A stretch of 35,619 nt of DNA from positions 451,328 through 486,946 of the forward strand of contig NW_019774892.1 in NCBI RefSeq assembly GCF_001039355.2, read 5' to 3'. Shown one piece after another: positions 31,797 to 35,619 of the stretch; the stretch's first letter is position 1, and each line of letters starts with the position of its first letter. Position numbers and translations under genes: made by a program. Below the pieces are notes generated by a model. It ran no database searches, was not told the DNA's origin, and saw only the letters and a list, made by a program, of their open reading frames with translations. Source of the stretch: Lingula anatina (lineage: Eukaryota; Brachiopoda; Lingulata; Lingulida; Lingulidae).

Positions 31797-32281
31797 ATGA
31801 TTGAATGTTCAAACATTATTTCTGACCCGTAATACTTAAGTAAGAGTGATTCAACAGAAAATACTCCATAAAAACTATTTTCCAAGGCTTCGATGCAATT
31901 TCGTCAATCTGTGGTTCTAACAAAATGCCCCGGGTATACTGAACAGTGTACACATGAACAGCAACATTTATTTTTAACGAATCCAGTTTTATTTTCAAAA
32001 AGCGTTGTCTGCACTTTTTTTAATTCTTTCAAACTTTATGTCCCTTACTTTAAAATCCTTTCAAAATTGGTTTGTTGCACACTGTGGCAAACTTGAATGT
32101 CAATACATTTCATTATTTCATACTTGGACTAATAATAAAAGTTCAAGAAAATTGTAAACAATTTCAGCCTTGAAGGCTCATGCAGTATTTCTTGGATAAT
32201 TCAAGGAATGGTCTAACAATATAAACAGTATTGACAGACAAATAATGACTTAATTTTTTCAATCTATACAATGCCAGGTTA
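31797..32281. other. Intergenic / possible 3' UTR of the ERICH1-like gene
   Basis: No coding frame recognised. Minus-strand AATAAA hexamers at 31988-31993 and 31967-31972 could end a transcript that uses the downstream terminal exon of the ERICH1-like gene. Confidence 0.4.
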
Positions 32282-32379
32282 TTAACTGTTCTTGAGTTTC
32301 TTAGGTGGTGCATCCACCCTTTTTTTTTCAACAGATCCTGACCCTATGTTTCCACGTTTAGGTCCATTACTCTCGCATG
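32282..32379 (-). CDS. Candidate alternative terminal exon of the ERICH1-like gene
   Basis: A strong acceptor (TTTTGTTTCTTTTACAG) precedes a 98-nt open stretch coding ACESNGPKRGNIGSGSVEKK and then a basic tail RVDAPPKKLKNS, stop TAA at 32282-32284. Joined directly to exon 5 (donor after 33063) the phase fits exactly, bypassing exon 6. It could also be untranslated or belong to another transcript. Confidence 0.45.
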
Positions 32380-32425
32380 CTGTAAAAGAAACAAAATGTT
32401 CAATTTGTGATCTTCTTAAGTTACT

Positions 32426-32431
32426 TTTATT
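32426..32431 (-). terminator. Candidate polyadenylation signal for the exon 6 form
   Basis: AATAAA on the minus strand about 300 bases after the stop codon at 32734, upstream of the alternative terminal exon. Confidence 0.35.
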
Positions 32432-32733
32432 TTACAGAACTCTCACTGCATTTTAAACGGTTTATTCCATACAGTTTTTAGTTGTGTCTTTTAGTTCAGG
32501 TGTGAAACAATTAAAATAAGCACCAGAATTCCTTTGCATCGTTTTTAACTAAAAGAGCAGAAAAACAAACTACTTGAGAGAAAATACCATTTTGTGATAA
32601 AACTTTGAAAATAAATGCTGACTAACACCATGTTTTGTCTGGGTTAAAATCATTAATCTAGAGCAAACCTGTTCTATATTCTCATGAACATCAACAGCCT
32701 CTTTTGCTGACTGCCCCCCAGGTGCAAGATTTG

Positions 32734-32795
32734 TCATGAAGTCACCACTGACGATAGCCAATACTCCGAAAGTTTACAAACAGCATGGACAAATT
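32734..32795 (-). CDS. ERICH1-like exon 6, conserved C terminus
   Basis: Acceptor TTTTGGCATTTCAG. Codes EFVHAVCKLSEYWLSSVVTS then TGA, aligning with the ARVISAFFSYWITHIL end of human ERICH1. The same bases also carry an open frame in another phase, taken as a shadow. Confidence 0.82.
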
Positions 32796-34534
32796 CTGAA
32801 ATGCCAAAAAATATTTTTGTTTCGTATTGCTACATATTATTATATATCTGGGCTTTATGTGGGATTATTACAACTGATGTAGCTGGAAGCTTAATAGCTT
32901 TATTTCTGTCTAAGCCTTGAGCCTGTTGACCACCTACTTCGATTGGTTAAGGGCACTAATGGTCACCAGAACAATGTTCTAAAATTCATTCTTTATGTTA
33001 TAAAAGTGAAAATAGTAAAAAAAAAAATTAAACATCGTATCGTATCTTCTAGTAGACTGTACCTATTTCCACCTTAGAATGTTCTCTCCAATCCTTCATA
33101 AGCATTCCAAATCTTTCTCTATCTTTCAATAAGAGGACAGTCTTGATTCTGTCAAGATAACTCACATCACTGTCTGATAATAATGTCTCATCATCAATTG
33201 ACTGAAGAAATTTCGTTACTGGATCTTTAAACTTGCAATAAGTAGTATTATCACTCTGTATTTGAACTGCAAATAAAAAAAATTATTACTACAATAATAA
33301 TAATAATAATAATATTAGCTAGTAAATACCATGTTTGAAGCAAACTTAAAAAAGCATTAAAATTATTGGTTGATAAATATAGGTGTTTAACAGGATTTAC
33401 CTTCAGAGGAATACACTTCCCATAAGTTGGACAGAAATTCTTTGAAACTCTCTCGGCAAACCAGCATCTTTTCTCTGGATAGAAAGAATTATAATGCATT
33501 ACCATTCTCAATCATCACTTTACTCTACCATTATACTCATTATACTTTATCCTTCTCTTTTTATAATAAACAGTTTTAAAGTCTTTGGTGTAATTATACG
33601 TGAGTATTGTACCAATTTCTGGCAACAGCCAATGCTATAAAATCTATCTAGATTTATATTTTAAAAATCATGTTTTAATTACCTACAAATCAATTCCTTC
33701 TCACCTTTGTAATTCTTCACATTTGACTTGATGCCTTTCCGAGTCATAAGTGAAGTCTTTGCTTAATACATCCAGCTCCTTTCCCTTTACTTTTTCTTTC
33801 CTTCTTTTTTTCTTCAATTTCCGTTTTTGATTCTTTGTAAGATTATGAGTGTTTGGAATTCCTGTAGTACTTTTTAAATCATCATCAAGATTAGAATCCT
33901 TACAAGAATCAGACTTATTTGAATCCACTTTGTTTCTGCAGTTTGTTTTTATAGGGCTGGCAGCATCCATTCCTTCAGCAGTGGAGACAACTGCTTGTTC
34001 CCTTGCATGAAATGGTTTGCCATGTCTTTTCCTTTTTCTTCTTTTATACTGTGTAGTACCGTCCCCTGACACAAAAATATTTTAATAAAAATTTAAAACA
34101 ATAAAGCACATTGATTTCTTTAAATATTCCCAAAAGCTGAAATAGAAATTTGTGAAGAAAAATATATATTGATGCAATCAAGTAACTTAAATTTACACTT
34201 AACGGAAACTTGCACGAAGAGACATATTTTGTTGAATGTCTACATTGTTACCACCGTTTAGATAATAGGTAGATCTAAGTTCACTGAATACCTTCACTGC
34301 CACTGGCATTATCTAAAGACTCAGAATCTTGCTGCATCACATGAGAGATCAAATGAGTGGATTCTTCATAGTCAAAACCCTCTGGAGGAGGAGTCACTGT
34401 GTACATCTTTGACTTCTTGGGTTGCAGAATTTGTATTTGAGTGGGTACATGTATATCTTCATCACTGTCAGACAGGACTGGGTCTGTGCCTCCTTCTTTT
34501 GGGTATATTGTCTTCAGGACTTTAGATCTAAATA
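32734..34534 (-). CDS. ERICH1-like protein (exons 2-6; exon 1 not resolved)
   Basis: Five exons join in phase: 34292-34534, 33705-34065, 33401-33474, 33063-33266, 32734-32795 (stop TGA at 32734-32736), about 314 residues plus an unseen start exon. Order and motifs follow vertebrate glutamate-rich protein 1: VFRSKVLKTIYP (human VFVEKVLQRLFP), YTVTPPPEGF (human YTASGPPEGY), the basic stretch NLTKNQKRKLKKKRRKEK, SDVSYLDRIKTVLLLKDRER (human SDVSILYHMKTLLLLQDTER) and a final EYWLSSVV (human SYWITHIL). The first residue depends on one base from exon 1. A weak possibility for exon 1 is an ATG near 35201 within the shared promoter. ERICH1 function is not known; basic tracts suggest a nuclear or nucleolar protein. 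The vertebrate glutamate-rich repeats are absent. Confidence 0.82.
33063..33266 (-). CDS. ERICH1-like exon 5, conserved core
   Basis: Acceptor TTTATTTGCAG, donor GTACAG. It holds the best-conserved block, SDVSYLDRIKTVLLLKDRER. Ends in phase 1, matching both candidate terminal exons. Confidence 0.88.
33401..33474 (-). CDS. ERICH1-like exon 4
   Basis: Acceptor CTTTCTATCCAG, donor GTAAAT. Codes REKMLVCRESFKEFLSNLWE and on to YSSE. It replaces the vertebrate acidic repeat region and begins the helical C-terminal domain. Confidence 0.8.
33705..34065 (-). CDS. ERICH1-like exon 3, basic
   Basis: Acceptor TTTTTGTGTCAG, donor GTGAGA. It contains YKRRKRKRHGKP near the start and KNQKRKLKKKRRKEK near the end, both typical nuclear or nucleolar targeting signals, then FTYDSER, which corresponds to the FMYQPED block of human ERICH1. 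Confidence 0.88.
34292..34534 (-). CDS. ERICH1-like exon 2
   Basis: Acceptor TTGCCATTCCAG, donor GTATTC. Codes VFRSKVLKTIYPKEGG, an acidic SDSDED patch and TPPPEGFDYEES. Enters and leaves in phase 1. Confidence 0.82.
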
Positions 34535-34820
34535 CTGGAATGGCAATGAAACTTGTGTTAATACAGACTTATAAAGAAAGGCAATCTGATCTGACTAAAT
34601 GCATTAACTGTAACATAAATATTATAACCCAGAATTCAGTCAGTGCTAGACCCAATGACCCACCCAGCTGTACGTGCTATTCATCCTACTGCTGGTGTGC
34701 ACAAGTCCTTGATACAATTTTGATCAATTTTGGTTAGTAATCCTAGTTCTTTGCTATACATGTAGAACTCCAAAATATCAGGTCAAGTCACTTTTACATC
34801 TTAGGGTAGTAGCAGGAGGT

Positions 34821-34910
34821 ACACACACACACACACACACACTCACACATACCTTTTTTACCGATACCTGACTTTGGTATCGGTTAAAAAAAGGATATTT
34901 ATGTGTGTGG
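34821..34910. repeat. Microsatellite-flanked fold-back sequence
   Basis: CCTTTTTTACCGATACC (34852-34868) and its near reverse complement (34876-34894) are separated by seven bases. Outside them, an (AC)n tract ending CACACAT on the left can pair with ATGTGTGTG on the right. It lies in the presumed first intron of the ERICH1-like gene. Confidence 0.8.
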
Positions 34911-35169
34911 ATCTCCTATTAATAGTATCCCTTTCGGTGGGATGACGGTTCGAAGTCTAAAACTGTGGGGTATAATAGACTAGATTCGGTCGATACACAT
35001 GTACACCATACAGGCCTGCAGTAAATCCATAACCTGTCAGACAAAATACTAGTAGAGGAAGGCCTTCAAATGCTTCAGTTTCAAGTGCATGCAACAGAGC
35101 ATTTTAAATTTGTACTAGGGTGAAGTACGTACGGTTTTACCAAGGAGTTATAACAGAAGGAGATTACAC

Positions 35170-35215
35170 GCGTGGGGGCGGAGCCCGTATTACGGTCTCT
35201 CATTGGTCGGAATGA
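35170..35215. promoter_or_regulatory. Probable bidirectional promoter: GC box and CCAAT box
   Basis: GGGGGCGGAGCC (35174-35185, Sp1-type) and ATTGG (35202-35206, an inverted CCAAT box) lie between a minus-strand gene (ERICH1-like) and the + strand start codon at 35354. The arrangement and local CpG content fit a TATA-less divergent promoter. Exact start sites are unknown. Confidence 0.55.
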
Positions 35216-35353
35216 ATAGAACCCAGAGAACAATGGATGTCTATCTCTGTTACGCTTAATTACTCTCGTTTAAATCTCGTTTGTTAGTATCTGTGCCTTC
35301 GTCTGTTGATTTTTGAGGACAGAAACAGAAACGGAGTCCCAAGTTTCTAAAAA

Positions 35354-35410
35354 ATGAGAGAAATACAGAATTTATATGATAGTACGTTGGACAAGTTTTT
35401 CAAAAAACAG
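35354..35410 (+). CDS. First coding exon of an unidentified gene (truncated by window end)
   Basis: ATG with A at -3 is followed by 19 codons (MREIQNLYDSTLDKFFKKQ) and a textbook donor CAG-GTAAGT, ending in phase 0. The placement about 170 bases downstream of a GC/CCAAT promoter supports a genuine start. STLDKFFKK resembles PCNA-interacting (PIP) boxes, whose core is Q-x-x-hydrophobic-x-x-F-F, but the leading Q is replaced (D-S-T-L-D-K-F-F). Such N-terminal motifs are frequent in DNA replication and repair proteins, yet nineteen residues are too few for identification. The remaining exons lie beyond the window. Confidence 0.6.
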
Positions 35411-35619
35411 GTAAGTGCTTTTAAATGCATAACTACACGAAATATGAAGATAAATTGCAACGTTTATGTCGTAGGGTCTCACTGTGTAAGCGTCCAGCTA
35501 CACGTTGATCTCGCGAGGTGGTGTGTGGAGAATAAATATTGCACGAAAAATATTTCCCACTCATAACAAGTGCCTATAAATATAGTATCAGATGAAGAAA
35601 GTTTGGTCTTTATACAGTT

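Noticed and set aside
32570-32761. Minus-strand frame beginning MAIVSGDFMTNLAPGG
   Set aside because: Overlaps ERICH1-like exon 6 in another phase; the exon 6 frame matches human ERICH1, so this one is treated as a shadow or 3' UTR.
35107-35201. Minus-strand ATG with a long open frame in the GC/CCAAT promoter, as ERICH1 exon 1
   Set aside because: The only phase-compatible donor (GTAATA after ATGAGAGACC) is weak and the ATG overlaps the CCAAT box; noted as a possibility but not annotated.
1-35619. tRNA, rRNA, CRISPR arrays, reverse transcriptase or transposase genes
   Set aside because: Looked for conserved T-loop sequences, regular spaced direct repeats and catalytic motifs by eye; none found. 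A search with tRNAscan or RepeatMasker could change this.

Overview
The window is intron-rich nuclear DNA from an invertebrate animal. It is AT-rich and dense in microsatellites and small inverted-repeat elements, with GT-AG splice sites throughout. The species cannot be read from it. A TIF1-type TRIM gene with both a PHD finger and a bromodomain, an ERICH1-like gene, and short repeats with TTAAAGGGATAATAACTC ends are consistent with a marine bilaterian such as a lophotrochozoan (inference, low confidence). There are no bacterial operons, CRISPR arrays, rRNA or tRNA genes.

Layout. (1) 1-9417, + strand: two KCTD genes in tandem, each with one coding exon (3014-3589 and 8671-9417). Both carry a KCTD6/KCTD21-type BTB domain and are predicted CUL3 adaptor subunits. 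Their flanks are long, AT-rich and without other recognisable genes. (2) 13099-28066, - strand: a complete 12-exon TIF1-family gene (TRIM24/TRIM33-like). All splice phases join, giving a predicted protein of 1012 residues: RING, two B-boxes, coiled coil, glutamine-rich middle, a SUMO-interaction-like motif, a SUMO-acceptor-like motif, PHD finger, bromodomain. (3) Inside its 5.4-kb last intron, on the opposite strand, lies a 182-codon reading frame (15638-16186). It encodes a single-pass membrane protein with KCNE-like topology and a class I PDZ-ligand-like C terminus; its family is not established. (4) 28.2-32.2 kb: intergenic DNA with a 912-bp element bounded by 111-bp terminal inverted repeats and containing strong hairpins, a cluster of TAGGCCTA palindromes, and a second copy of a small element also found in the TIF1 gene. 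(5) 32282-34534, - strand: most of an ERICH1-like gene (exon 1 not resolved) with two phase-compatible candidate terminal exons. (6) 35354-35410, + strand: the first coding exon of an unidentified gene, starting with a short peptide that resembles a PCNA-interacting box. A GC box and a CCAAT box at about 35.17-35.21 kb suggest a promoter shared with the ERICH1-like gene.

Functional themes, by family knowledge: ubiquitin-ligase adaptors (KCTD) and a chromatin-reading E3 ligase/corepressor (TIF1). I see no evidence that these genes form one pathway; they look like ordinary chromosomal neighbours. The features most worth a second look are the nested membrane-protein gene, the hairpin-rich 912-bp inverted-repeat element, the alternative ERICH1 ends, and small elements sitting next to a TIF1 splice donor.
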